Shown here in pieces: positions 17,427 to 26,437 of a stretch of 64,000 bases of DNA (the stretch's first letter is position 1; every line of letters starts with the position of its first letter). Both the position numbers and the translations under genes were made by a program. The notes under the pieces are model-generated. The model was not told where the DNA came from. It did no database searches and saw nothing but the letters and a program-made list of their open reading frames with translations. The stretch comes from Bradyrhizobium sp. 21 (GTDB lineage Bacteria; Pseudomonadota; Alphaproteobacteria; Rhizobiales; Xanthobacteraceae), in assembly GCF_023073335.1 (NCBI RefSeq), contig NZ_JADPJG010000032.1:62001-126000 (forward strand). The letters are read 5' to 3'.

Positions 17427-18337
17427 GCTTCCTCCTCGCCTTGCTGTTTGCGCTGCTCGCGCGGCCAGCGCTGGCTCACAGCATATCGGATGTCGATCAA
17501 GGCTCGCTCTGGAGCTACGATCCCTGGCTTGTGACCCCGCTCTATCTCGTGGGCATCGTCTTCTTTGTCGGAACACAGCGACTTTGGCACAATGCCGGAG
17601 GCGGTCACGGTGTGAGCTATCGCCAGGTCGCCGCCTTCTGGAGCGGCTGGCTGGTGGCCGCGCTCGCGGTCACCTCGCCGCTACATTGGCTCGGCGAGCA
17701 CCTGTTCGCAGCACACATGGTCGAGCACGAGCTCCTCATGGTGGTCGCCGCTCCATTGATGGCTTATGCCCGGATCAATGGTCCGCTGCTCTGGAGCCTG
17801 CCGTTCTCGTTTCGCCCCGCAGCAGGCCGGTTTCTCAATCTTCGCCCGCTGGCGGCGGCGTGGGCCTTCGTCAGTCATCCCGTGAACGCGACCGTGCTGC
17901 ACGGCGCGGCGCTGTGGATCTGGCATGCGCCTCCGCTCTATGCCTGGGCCCTCAGGGATACCGCCGTGCATCGTCTCCAGCACATCAGCTTCTTTGCCAC
18001 TGCTCTGCTGTTCTGGTGGGTGCTCCTTCATGGCCGCGGACGAGGCCGCAGCTTGCGCCTTCGCGACGGCATCGCCATCATCTGCCTGTTTCTGACCGTC
18101 TTGCATTCCGGCGTGCTCGGCGCCCTCTTGACGCTATCGACACGGGTCTGGATCCCCGACCAAGGTGCGCTCGCGGGCGAATTCGGCCTTTCGCCGCTGG
18201 AGGACCAACAACTTGCTGGCATCCTGATGTGGGTCCCGATGGGCCTGCTCTACACCGGGGCCGCGCTGTTCTTTGCCTATCGCTGGCTGACGCTTGACGC
18301 GCGTACGGGTCTGCATTCGCTCCAGCACGCCGGCTGA
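17414..18337 (+). CDS. CtaG-family (caa3 type) cytochrome c oxidase assembly protein
   Basis: This 307-aa multi-helix membrane protein belongs to the caa3_CtaG family, which assists oxidase assembly, probably copper insertion. It is unrelated to Cox11. Visible features are the cleavable N-terminal segment (LLARPALAHS), YDPWLVTPLYLVG, HLFAAHMVEHELLMVVAAPL with conserved His residues, the WIWHAPPLY motif and RLQHISFFATALLFWW. It is the last gene of the overlapping oxidase operon. Confidence 0.92.
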   Translation: MPAIGFLLALLFALLARPALAHSISDVDQGSLWSYDPWLVTPLYLVGIVFFVGTQRLWHNAGGGHGVSYRQVAAFWSGWLVAALAVTSPLHWLGEHLFAAHMVEHELLMVVAAPLMAYARINGPLLWSLPFSFRPAAGRFLNLRPLAAAWAFVSHPVNATVLHGAALWIWHAPPLYAWALRDTAVHRLQHISFFATALLFWWVLLHGRGRGRSLRLRDGIAIICLFLTVLHSGVLGALLTLSTRVWIPDQGALAGEFGLSPLEDQQLAGILMWVPMGLLYTGAALFFAYRWLTLDARTGLHSLQHAG

Positions 18338-18413
18338 CTGGTCCGACGCGATGAGCGCGGAGGAACTGCGGGCCCGATTTGAGCGTTCGCCTGCCAGCTT
18401 CAATGGAGGTCAC

Positions 18414-19208
18414 ATGACCAAGTTACCGATTGCGGCAGCTGTTGCGATCCTGGCCGCAACATTGTCGAATCCACCGAGTTCGATCGCGCAGGATCAAGCA
18501 GGAGCGAATGCCTCATCTTGCCCTATCGACCACGATCACCTCGCCGATATCCTCAAGAAGAGCGTGAAGCCGTCGGGTGGTCCCAGCAATGGCGGATTGG
18601 ACAACAATGAGTGGGCGGCCGTGGTGAACCGGCAGGGTATCGTCTGCGCGGTCGCCTATAGCGGGGATAAAGTCGATGATCAGTGGCTCGGAAGCCGTGC
18701 GATCGCCGCTGAGAAAGCCAACACCGCGAATGCATTCAGCCTGAAGAACAAGGCGATGGCGACAGCCAACCTGTACGCCGGCGCGCAACCCGGCGGCTTC
18801 CTGTTTGGTGCAGCCCTGAGCAACCCGCCTGCTCCGGACGTGATCTATGCCGGCTCGCCGGGTGCTTTCGGAACAGCGCAAGATCCGATGGTCGGAAAAC
18901 CCATCGGCGGGGTGATCGTCTTTGGCGGCGGACTTGCTCTCTACGATGGCAACGGCATTGCCGGTGCGCTTGGCGTCAGCGGCGACAGCTCCTGCGCGGA
19001 TCACAACGTGGCCTGGCGCGTGCGTCACCAGCTCGGGCTCGACCGCGTGCCGGCCGGCGTCAGTCCCAACATGAAGGACGCGATCATCTACGACATCGGG
19101 CCTGACGGAAAGAGCCCGTCAGGGTTCGGTCATCCGAAGTGCGATGGCAAGGAAGATCAGATCGCGGTCGATCTCGGCGCCGGCGTATCGGGAAACGTCG
19201 TGAGATAG
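18414..19208 (+). CDS. Secreted GlcG/HbpS-like heme-binding family protein
   Basis: This 264-aa protein has an N-terminal signal (about 1-25, cleavage near SIAQD). Its body resembles the GlcG/HbpS (DUF336) fold, a small alpha-beta domain known for heme or tetrapyrrole binding in HbpS. Supporting features are IGGVIVFGGGLALYDGNGIAGALGVSGD and the AEKANTANAF helix. A clear GGAGG precedes ATG 18414. It lies between the oxidase operon and the PQQ dehydrogenase and may act in the periplasmic cofactor or electron economy of both; that role is inference. Confidence 0.85.
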   Translation: MTKLPIAAAVAILAATLSNPPSSIAQDQAGANASSCPIDHDHLADILKKSVKPSGGPSNGGLDNNEWAAVVNRQGIVCAVAYSGDKVDDQWLGSRAIAAEKANTANAFSLKNKAMATANLYAGAQPGGFLFGAALSNPPAPDVIYAGSPGAFGTAQDPMVGKPIGGVIVFGGGLALYDGNGIAGALGVSGDSSCADHNVAWRVRHQLGLDRVPAGVSPNMKDAIIYDIGPDGKSPSGFGHPKCDGKEDQIAVDLGAGVSGNVVR

Positions 19209-19303
19209 CGCGACCGTAGGAACTTAGCCAGAGCACAATGTTTGTACCTTCGCGAAACGGCCTGCACGCGGCACGGCCGCGTCGATGCCGTGGAGTACTT
19301 CAT

Positions 19304-21148
19304 ATGATAATGCGTGGCTTGAAGCTATTGCTCGAGGGGGTGTTGAGCATGCTTTGCGCCTGTTGTCTGTTGTCCCCCGCCTTTGCGCAGAGCGATCTGG
19401 CGGCGCGCATGAAAGATGCCGGCCAATGGCCCATGGCAGCGCGCGATTATGCGAACACCCGTTACAGCGAGCTCGACCAGATTAACACGGGCAACGCATC
19501 GCACCTGCAGCTTGCGTGGACATTCTCGATCGGTGCCGATCGGGGCCAGGAGGCGGCGCCGCTCGTGGTCGACGGCACCATGTATGTGGTCGGCCCCTAT
19601 GCGGGCCCCTACCCCAATCGCGTGTTTGCCCTCGATGCAACGACGGGTGAATTGAAATGGTCCTACGCACCGAAGCCCGAGCCTGCGGCCGCGGGCGTCG
19701 CCTGTTGCGATGTCGTCAACCGCGGTCTCGCCTTTGACAATGGCAAGGTGTTCCTCAACACCCTGGACAATCACTCGGTCGCAATCGACGCCGAGACGGG
19801 AAAGGAGCTTTGGCACACGAAGCTCGGCGAGATCAACAAGGGCGAGACCATCACCATGGCCCCTGTCGTGGTGAAGGGCAAGGTTCTGATCGGCAACAGT
19901 GGCGGCGAACTGGGCGTGCGCGGCTGGGTCACCGCGCTGGACGAGAACACCGGGACCATCGCGTGGCGTGCTTATGCGACAGGCCCGGACAAGGACGTCT
20001 TGATCGGCGACGACTTCAAGCCGTTTTATGACAGTCTCAAGGGCAAGGACCTCGGCGTGAAGAGCTGGCCTGCCGACCGCTGGCAGGTGGGTGGCGCCAC
20101 CATGTGGGGCTGGATTTCCTACGACCCCGACCTCAACCTGATCTATTACGGGACCGCCAATCCCAGTCCGTGGAATGCGAACCAGCGCAGCGGCGACAAT
20201 CTCTGGAGCACGACCATCTTTGCGCGCGACCCCGACAATGGGCACGCAAAATGGGCCTATCAAGTCAATCCGCATGATTTGTTCGACCACGACGAGATCA
20301 ACGAGAACGTGCTGGTCGATCTCGAGCTTAACGGCCAGCCGCGCAAGGTTCTGATCCATCCCGGCCGCAACGGTTACATGTATGTGATGGATCGCGCCAC
20401 GGGCGAGGTCCTTTCGGCAGACTCATATGATTTCGTGAACTCCTACAAGGGCGTCGATCTCAAGACCGGCAAGATCATCCCGAACGAGGACAAGACCCCG
20501 CTCGTCGGCAAGACGGTGGAGGACATCTGTCCCGCCGCGCCGGGCGCCAAGGATTGGCAGCCGACGGCCTGGTCGCCGCGCACCAAGCTCCTCTATGTGC
20601 CGCATCAGCATCTCTGCATGAACTTCAAGGCCTCGCAGGTCGGCTACATCGCCGGCACGCCCTATATCGGTGCTGACGTCGATATGTATGCCGGCCCCGG
20701 CGGCTACCGTGGCGAGTTCATGGCGTGGGATCCCGTAGCGCGCAAGAAAGTGTGGGAGATCCACGAGAAGCTGCCGGTCTGGAGCGGCGCACTGGTCACG
20801 GCCGGCGACGTTGCGTTCTACGGAACGATGGACCGCCTGTTCAAGGCGGTGAACGCCAGGAATGGCCAGGTGCTGTGGCAGTTTCGCGCAGGGTCAGGTT
20901 TCATCGGGCAACCCGTTTCCTACCGCGGCTCTGACGGACAGCAATACATCGCGATTCTGTCCGGAGTCGGCGGATGGCCCGGCGTGGTCGCCAATGCCGA
21001 GGTCGATCCTCGCGTGCGCAATGCCGCGCTAGGCTTCACCGGTGCCACGCAGGATCTGCCATTCTATACCGCCGGCGGCAGCGAGCTGCTGGTCTTCAGG
21101 CTCGGCGGCGTGAATGGCCAGGACACCAGCCATGCGCCCGCGCAATAA
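19304..21148 (+). CDS. xoxF: PQQ-dependent methanol/ethanol dehydrogenase, lanthanide (XoxF) type
   Basis: This 614-aa periplasmic quinoprotein has a signal peptide (cleavage near SPAFAQ) and an eight-bladed propeller with repeated W-docking motifs (GELKWSY, GKELWHT, KKVWEI, GQVLWQF). The adjacent-cysteine disulfide ring is Cys134-Cys135 in ACCDVVNRG. The catalytic Asp328 is followed two residues later by Asp330 (FDHDE); this extra Asp marks the lanthanide-binding XoxF/ExaF type as opposed to calcium MxaF. It oxidises methanol or short alcohols and passes electrons to a cytochrome c. It overlaps the XoxJ-like gene by 17 bp, with cytochromes next. GGAG eight bases upstream supports ATG 19304. 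Confidence 0.9.
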   Translation: MIMRGLKLLLEGVLSMLCACCLLSPAFAQSDLAARMKDAGQWPMAARDYANTRYSELDQINTGNASHLQLAWTFSIGADRGQEAAPLVVDGTMYVVGPYAGPYPNRVFALDATTGELKWSYAPKPEPAAAGVACCDVVNRGLAFDNGKVFLNTLDNHSVAIDAETGKELWHTKLGEINKGETITMAPVVVKGKVLIGNSGGELGVRGWVTALDENTGTIAWRAYATGPDKDVLIGDDFKPFYDSLKGKDLGVKSWPADRWQVGGATMWGWISYDPDLNLIYYGTANPSPWNANQRSGDNLWSTTIFARDPDNGHAKWAYQVNPHDLFDHDEINENVLVDLELNGQPRKVLIHPGRNGYMYVMDRATGEVLSADSYDFVNSYKGVDLKTGKIIPNEDKTPLVGKTVEDICPAAPGAKDWQPTAWSPRTKLLYVPHQHLCMNFKASQVGYIAGTPYIGADVDMYAGPGGYRGEFMAWDPVARKKVWEIHEKLPVWSGALVTAGDVAFYGTMDRLFKAVNARNGQVLWQFRAGSGFIGQPVSYRGSDGQQYIAILSGVGGWPGVVANAEVDPRVRNAALGFTGATQDLPFYTAGGSELLVFRLGGVNGQDTSHAPAQ

Positions 21149-21971
21149 GCACATCGTCATCGCCGTTGCCCTCCTCCTCGGGCTTGCGGACACCGCGACC
21201 GCCGAACCGAACGGCGAGTTTCGGGTCTGCGCCGATCCGAACAATCTGCCGTTCTCGAACAGTGCCGAAGCAGGTTTCGAGAACCAGCTCGCGCGCATGG
21301 TGGCAGAGCAGTTCGGCAAGCAGGTAACTTATACCTGGTGGGCGCAGCGGCGCGGCTTCATCCGCAATACCCTGAAGGCCGGCAGATGCGACGTCGTGAT
21401 GGGCCTGCCCACCGGCTATGACCTCGTGGAGACGACGAAGCCCTATTACAAATCGACCTACGTCTTCGTCACACGCGAAGACCAGCACCTGGATCTGTCC
21501 TCCCTGCTCGACCCGCGGCTGCGTCATCTGGCCATAGGCGTTCATCTAATCGGCGATGACGGCAACAATCCGCCGCCCGCCGAGGCGCTTGGCGAACAAG
21601 GCATTGTCGACAATGTGCGCGGCTACTCGATCTTTGGCGACTATCGCCAGGCCGACCCACCAGCCCGGCTGATCGATGCCGTCGGACAGGGTGAGATCGA
21701 CGTTGCGGCCGCCTGGGGACCGCTCGGCGGCTACTTCGCCAAACAATCCCCCGTGCCATTAACGGTCACGCCGATCGAGGATTACCAGCGCTTCGCACCT
21801 CAGCAGTTCCAGTTCGCAATTTCGATGGGGGTCCGCAAGGGTGACCATGCCCTGCGCGATCAGCTCAATGCGTTCATCGACCAGCATCGACCCGAGATCA
21901 CATCCCTGTTGCGCAGCTATGGCGTCCCGCTGGTCGGGCTTCCGGTCACCGCTTCTGGAGGACATGAATGA
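21132..21971 (+). CDS. xoxJ: XoxJ-like periplasmic solute-binding-fold protein
   Basis: This 279-aa protein has a signal peptide (cleavage after DTATA) and a type II periplasmic-binding-protein fold (FRVCADPNNLPFSN, RCDVVMGLPTGYDLVETTKPYYKSTYVFV). Proteins of this kind follow xoxF or mxaF (XoxJ/MxaJ) and are thought to help activate or assemble the quinoprotein or lanthanide cofactor. Its start lies inside the dehydrogenase gene and its stop overlaps the next cytochrome gene, so the three are co-translated. Confidence 0.88.
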   Translation: MRPRNKHIVIAVALLLGLADTATAEPNGEFRVCADPNNLPFSNSAEAGFENQLARMVAEQFGKQVTYTWWAQRRGFIRNTLKAGRCDVVMGLPTGYDLVETTKPYYKSTYVFVTREDQHLDLSSLLDPRLRHLAIGVHLIGDDGNNPPPAEALGEQGIVDNVRGYSIFGDYRQADPPARLIDAVGQGEIDVAAAWGPLGGYFAKQSPVPLTVTPIEDYQRFAPQQFQFAISMGVRKGDHALRDQLNAFIDQHRPEITSLLRSYGVPLVGLPVTASGGHE

Positions 21972-22606
21972 TGCCTGCCATTGGGCTGCGCGCTTGCACC
22001 ACATCTCTGCTGTTTTTAGCAGGACTCAACAACCATGCTCTTGCCCAGCAGAGCCTGCCGCAATCGCAGGAAGCACAGACGCCGACGGTCGCACCGCGCC
22101 CGAACTTCGGCGAGAGCGTCGGTAACGGCAGGCCCGGCGTATTCATGCAAGTCCCGGTGAGCCATCTCTTCCCCGGCGCGCAGCCCACCCGGCCGCAGAT
22201 CAAGAACCCCGCCCAGGGTGATCCCAACGCCGAGCAGCGTGGGATGACCTACTTCGTCAATCTCAACTGCGTCGGTTGCCACGCGGCGAACGGCGGCGGC
22301 GGCATGGGCCCGGCGCTGAGCAACAGCACTTTTACCTATGGCCCGCAGCCCGAAAACATCTATCTCTCGATCTACCAGGGGCGGCCGAATGGAATGCCCG
22401 CCTGGGGCGGCGTTCTGCCCGACAGCGCGATCTGGGATCTCGTCACCTATATTGGCAAGATCAGCAATGAACCGAGCCATCAGTGGGGCCGCACCTTCTC
22501 GGCAAGCCCATTGTCTCCCGATGTCGAGCAGGTCCCGACGGAGCAGGTCTCGACCACGGACCCATGGTCTGCCACCAAGAAATTCGGTTTCGGACAGAAG
22601 CCTTGA
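21968..22606 (+). CDS. Cytochrome c, XoxG-like electron acceptor
   Basis: This 212-aa secreted class I cytochrome c has a signal peptide (cleavage near NHALAQ), one heme site CVGCH near residue 101 and a candidate axial Met in PNGMPAWGG. It overlaps the XoxJ-like gene by ATGA. By position it is the likely electron acceptor of the XoxF-type dehydrogenase (XoxG role), feeding the caa3 oxidase encoded upstream. It is longer at the N-terminus than minimal cytochromes c. Confidence 0.88.
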   Translation: MMPAIGLRACTTSLLFLAGLNNHALAQQSLPQSQEAQTPTVAPRPNFGESVGNGRPGVFMQVPVSHLFPGAQPTRPQIKNPAQGDPNAEQRGMTYFVNLNCVGCHAANGGGGMGPALSNSTFTYGPQPENIYLSIYQGRPNGMPAWGGVLPDSAIWDLVTYIGKISNEPSHQWGRTFSASPLSPDVEQVPTEQVSTTDPWSATKKFGFGQKP

Positions 22607-22618
22607 TCGGAGCAGCCG

Positions 22619-23008
22619 ATGAGCGGCGACTTCTCTCATGCAGTGGTAAACTCGCTTCTCGTCGTGTCGCTGGCGGCTATGCTCACGGGTTGCCAACAGG
22701 GCAACGCCACCGGTACCGACAACTTGAGCGGAGATGCGAAACAGGGCGCCGATCTGGTCCGAAACTACGGATGCGGCGGCTGCCACACTATTCCCGGAAT
22801 TGCCGGGGCTGACGGAAACGTCGGCCCGCCGTTAAATCGGGTCGGCACCCGAACCTACATCGCCGGCTTCCTGCACAATTCTCCCGACAACATGGCGTTC
22901 TGGATCGAGAATCCCCAAAAGGTTCTGCCTGGAAGCGCCATGCCGCAAATGGGCATTTCCGCCGCCGAGGCGCGTGATATAGCTGCTTTCCTCTCAACGT
23001 TGAAGTAG
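22619..23008 (+). CDS. Lipoprotein cytochrome c, paralogue of the CoxB heme domain
   Basis: This 129-aa monoheme cytochrome c has a lipoprotein signal (AAMLTGC) and CGGCH near residue 52. Its heme domain parallels the C-terminal domain of the local subunit II in order and motif: xGCxxCHxIxG, VGPPLNRVGTRTYIAG, NPQKVLPGSAMPQMG. This suggests a free membrane-anchored electron shuttle equivalent to the fused oxidase domain. It lies 12 bp after the XoxG-like gene and ends the cluster. Confidence 0.88.
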   Translation: MSGDFSHAVVNSLLVVSLAAMLTGCQQGNATGTDNLSGDAKQGADLVRNYGCGGCHTIPGIAGADGNVGPPLNRVGTRTYIAGFLHNSPDNMAFWIENPQKVLPGSAMPQMGISAAEARDIAAFLSTLK

Positions 23009-23116
23009 GCCCATGGCGGACGGCGGACGAACGGAGCCTGGAGATCCGCGACCTGATGCATACGCCCGCTGCTCGCCTGCGATCACCAATATTTGCGGCG
23101 GAACTCCTGTTCGTCC

Positions 23117-24073
23117 TTACCGCGCCAGTTTGCCGAAGCGGCTCTTTCGCGCGGCGTGATAGCGCGCATGGGTCTGCGGTTTGACGAAAAGGGCTGCGAC
23201 GCTCGGGTGTCGCTTCCGGACTTCCGTTTCGATCGCAATGACCGCACGCTCGATATCATCCGCCCTCTTGTCATCTGCAAACTCGATACTCAACGCGGCA
23301 ACGACCTCGGTCGGTGACAACTGCACCGTGATGAGACCGTTGGCCCGGAGCACGCAAGGCGAACGCCTCGCGATTTCAAGAATCGATCGGGCGAGTCCGG
23401 AATGGGCCGGCTCGCCGATCAGGAGGCTCTTGCTCTCACGGGCCAGGGCAATCGAGGCGATGGCCAGGAGAATGCCGATCAGAATCGATCCGGCACCGTC
23501 CCAGGCAGGCTGTACGAACCATACCGCTGCCGCCGTCGCAGAGCCTGCGATGATGATGCCGACGAGCGCCGCGCTATCCTCGAACAGAACCATGAAGGCT
23601 GGAGGGTCTTTGCTACGGATGAACGCCTCATAATATCCGTAGCCCTTGTTTTCTGAACGAAAGCGGCGCCAAGCGATCAGCCAGGTGGCGCCTTCAAACA
23701 CAAAGGAGAGGCCGAGGACGACGAAGCTGACGAGCGGATCTTCGATCGGCTCGGGCTTCAGTACGCGCGCAATGCCCTGGTAGAGCGAGACACCGGAGCC
23801 AAGCGCGAAAATGAGAAGCGCGACGATGAAGCTCCAGAAGTACAGCTCGCGGCCGTACCCTAGCGGATGCACCTCGTCTGGCAGGCGTCCCGCACGGCGG
23901 TAGCCGTAGAGCAGAAGTATTTCGTTTGTGGTATCGACGCCGGAATGGATGGCCTCGCTCATCATGGAGGCACTGCCCGTCCATAAGGCGGCGCCAACTT
24001 TCGTCGCGGCAACGAGCGCGTTGCCGATGAGAGCGGCGTAGACGGTACTCTTCGACGATGACCCTGCCCGCAT
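23117..24073 (-). CDS. Cation diffusion facilitator (ZnT9-like) transporter
   Basis: This 318-aa transporter has about six membrane segments. The first metal motif is SEAIHSGVDTTNE (HxxxD). The second is FEDSAALVGI, with Glu-Asp in place of the usual His/Asp pair, as in the ZnT9/SLC30A9-like branch. The C-terminal cytoplasmic domain (about 220-318) is present. It probably exports divalent metal such as zinc, but the altered site makes specificity uncertain. ATG 24073 gives a short cytoplasmic N-terminus; an in-frame TTG at 24127 would add 18 residues. Confidence 0.88.
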   Translation of the reverse strand: MRAGSSSKSTVYAALIGNALVAATKVGAALWTGSASMMSEAIHSGVDTTNEILLLYGYRRAGRLPDEVHPLGYGRELYFWSFIVALLIFALGSGVSLYQGIARVLKPEPIEDPLVSFVVLGLSFVFEGATWLIAWRRFRSENKGYGYYEAFIRSKDPPAFMVLFEDSAALVGIIIAGSATAAAVWFVQPAWDGAGSILIGILLAIASIALARESKSLLIGEPAHSGLARSILEIARRSPCVLRANGLITVQLSPTEVVAALSIEFADDKRADDIERAVIAIETEVRKRHPSVAALFVKPQTHARYHAARKSRFGKLAR

Positions 24074-24297
24074 ATTCGCCGTACTTGGCTGTGCAAAATC
24101 CTGCACTCGTTCCGCATGCTGCTCCAAACTCGACTCAAACCTCCGGCGCCGGTAAAAACGCGACCATCCGGATTAATTTGGACGCGGGAGTACCTGCCTT
24201 CTCAATGCCCGGGCCTCTCGACGTGAGGCACGCGCGGCCAGTTCGTCAGGTAGCACGTCAAAACAGGTCCCTGCATTTCCACAAGTTAAGTGCCTCC

Positions 24298-25080
24298 CTA
24301 CGATTTTGCTGTACCCGGTTCGGCCATCTTGCGGTGCTGCTTCGCAAGCATTTCATTGGGCGTGACGTTGGCGACACTCGACTGAATCTTGTTCTTCAAC
24401 CCGGTCACGATGTCAGATTCTCCCTTCATCATGGCCTCGAAACCGGCGCTGGCCACATCCGCCGCGCTGTCCTTCTCTTCGGTTCCGACCTTCGTGTCCA
24501 TCATGTCGGCACGGCGGAAGAACTCGGTCTCGGTTGCACCGGGCATCAGACAAGTCACCGTGATCTTGGTGTCGCGGAGTTCCTCGCGCAGCGCGAACGA
24601 GAACGAATCCAGGAATGCCTTGCTGCCGTTATAAACCGCCTGAAAACTGCCCGGTGTAAATCCCGCGATGGAGCCAGTGATCAGGATTCGGCCGGTGTCG
24701 CGCCGGCGCATCTGGTTGCCCGCACGATGGACGAGGTAGAGCGTCCCGGTGATGTTGGTGTCAATCACGCGCCGGATTCGGCTGAACTCCTGATCCAGAA
24801 ATGCCTTGCCGAGACCAACGCCGGCATTCGCCAGCAAAGCATCGATCGGGCGATCGCCGATCGCGGCGCACAGCTTGTCGACGCCTTCGATGGTTGCGAG
24901 ATCCGCCTCAACCGGCTCCACGCTGACGCCCAGCTTTCGGAGGTCACGGGCCGCATCCTCGATTGCTGGCTCGTCGGCGGCAATGACCAGATCAAAGCCG
25001 GCCTTGGCGCAACATCTGGCGAGCTCCAGGCCGATGCCGGTGGAGGCCCCGGTGACGATGGCGAGTTGGTTGGCTGGCAT
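24298..25080 (-). CDS. Short-chain dehydrogenase/reductase
   Basis: This 260-aa classical SDR has the NAD(P)-binding TGASTGIG near the N-terminus, LLANAGVG, a Ser in ITGSIAGF and the catalytic YNGSK. It resembles broad-specificity oxidoreductases of the DltE/YqjQ type. It is divergent from the zinc alcohol dehydrogenase, sharing a 166-bp promoter region. The substrate is unknown. Confidence 0.9.
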   Translation of the reverse strand: MPANQLAIVTGASTGIGLELARCCAKAGFDLVIAADEPAIEDAARDLRKLGVSVEPVEADLATIEGVDKLCAAIGDRPIDALLANAGVGLGKAFLDQEFSRIRRVIDTNITGTLYLVHRAGNQMRRRDTGRILITGSIAGFTPGSFQAVYNGSKAFLDSFSFALREELRDTKITVTCLMPGATETEFFRRADMMDTKVGTEEKDSAADVASAGFEAMMKGESDIVTGLKNKIQSSVANVTPNEMLAKQHRKMAEPGTAKS

Positions 25081-25246
25081 GGCGTACCCTCGATGATCTT
25101 GTGATCGGGCTCAATCGCCGCTCAAACGGCTGGTTCCTATCTGTCGACCAAGCCCCATTCTGGATGCGCAGATTTTCTGCTGCCAATAGCAACCATCGTT
25201 GATGCTTCGACTTGGATGCCTCGTGGCTCGAACCGGAGGGACAGAC

Positions 25247-26422
25247 ATGAAGGCGCTCGTTTGGCACGGCAAGGAGGACATCCGTTGCGATACCGTCACT
25301 GATCCTGAGATCCAGGACCCCCGCGATGCCATCATCAAGGTCACAAGCTGCGCGATCTGCGGCTCCGACCTGCACCTGTTTCACAATTTCATTCCCGGCA
25401 TGCTGCCCGGCGACATCATGGGCCACGAGACCATGGGCGAAGTGGTCGAGGTCGGCTCGGGCATGGACGGCAAATTGAAGAAGGGCGATCGCATCGTGGT
25501 GCCCTTCACCATCATCTGCGGCGAATGTGACCAATGCAAACGCGGCAATTTCTCGGTGTGCGAGACCACCAACCGGAAGCGCCATCTCGCGGACAAGGCA
25601 TTTGGGCATACCACGGCAGGGCTGTTCGGCTACACGCATTTGACCGGCGGCTACCCGGGTGGACAGGCCGAATATCTGCGCGTCCCGTTTGCCGATGCCA
25701 CCCACATCAAGGTGCCCGATGGCATTCCCGACGAGCAGCTGCTCTTTCTCAGCGACATTTTCCCGACCGGCTGGCAGGCGGCTGCTCAATGCGACATCGT
25801 GCCGACCGACACCGTCGCGATCTGGGGTTGCGGGCCGGTCGGCCAGATGGCGATCCGCAGCGCCATACTGCTCGGAGCCAACCAGGTGATCGCGATCGAC
25901 CGCCTCCCTGAGCGGCTCAGCATGGCGGAAGCAGGCGGCGCCACCACGATCAATTTCGAAACCGAAAGCGTGGTGGACCGGTTGAACGAGCTCACCGACG
26001 GCAGAGGCCCCGAGAAGTGCATCGATTGTGCCGGGATGGAAGCGCATGTCATGGCGTCGCAGCCCGACACCGTGCTCGACCGTGCCAAGCAGATGGTGAT
26101 GCTCGAGAGCGACCGGCCGCACGTGCTGCGCGAGATGATCTATGTCTGCCGGCCCGGCGGCATCATCTCGGTCGCGGGGGTCTACAGCGGCTTCTCGGAC
26201 AAGATGCCGATGGGCGCCTTCATGAACAAGGGGCTCACGATGCGAACCGGCCAGACCCACGTCAACCGCTGGACCGACGACCTGCTCCGCCGCATCGAAG
26301 AAGGCGAGATCGACCCGTCCTTCGTGATCACTCACACTGTTCCGCTGGAGATGGGGCCTGAGATGTACAAGGTCTTTCGTGACAAGCGGGATAGCTGTGT
26401 GAAGGTTGTGTTGAAGCCCTGA
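25247..26422 (+). CDS. Zinc-dependent alcohol dehydrogenase (MDR family)
   Basis: This 391-aa medium-chain dehydrogenase is of the glutathione-independent formaldehyde dehydrogenase-like type. Catalytic zinc ligands lie in CGSDLH and MGHETMGEV. The structural zinc loop is CGECDQCKRGNFSVC, and the Rossmann motif is IWGCGPVGQMA. GGAGGG precedes ATG 25247. It may clear the aldehydes or alcohols produced nearby, for example by the XoxF-type enzyme, but this link is inference. Two further genes follow at short spacing. Confidence 0.92.
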   Translation: MKALVWHGKEDIRCDTVTDPEIQDPRDAIIKVTSCAICGSDLHLFHNFIPGMLPGDIMGHETMGEVVEVGSGMDGKLKKGDRIVVPFTIICGECDQCKRGNFSVCETTNRKRHLADKAFGHTTAGLFGYTHLTGGYPGGQAEYLRVPFADATHIKVPDGIPDEQLLFLSDIFPTGWQAAAQCDIVPTDTVAIWGCGPVGQMAIRSAILLGANQVIAIDRLPERLSMAEAGGATTINFETESVVDRLNELTDGRGPEKCIDCAGMEAHVMASQPDTVLDRAKQMVMLESDRPHVLREMIYVCRPGGIISVAGVYSGFSDKMPMGAFMNKGLTMRTGQTHVNRWTDDLLRRIEEGEIDPSFVITHTVPLEMGPEMYKVFRDKRDSCVKVVLKP

Positions 26423-26437
26423 AGAGCGAGATCAAAC

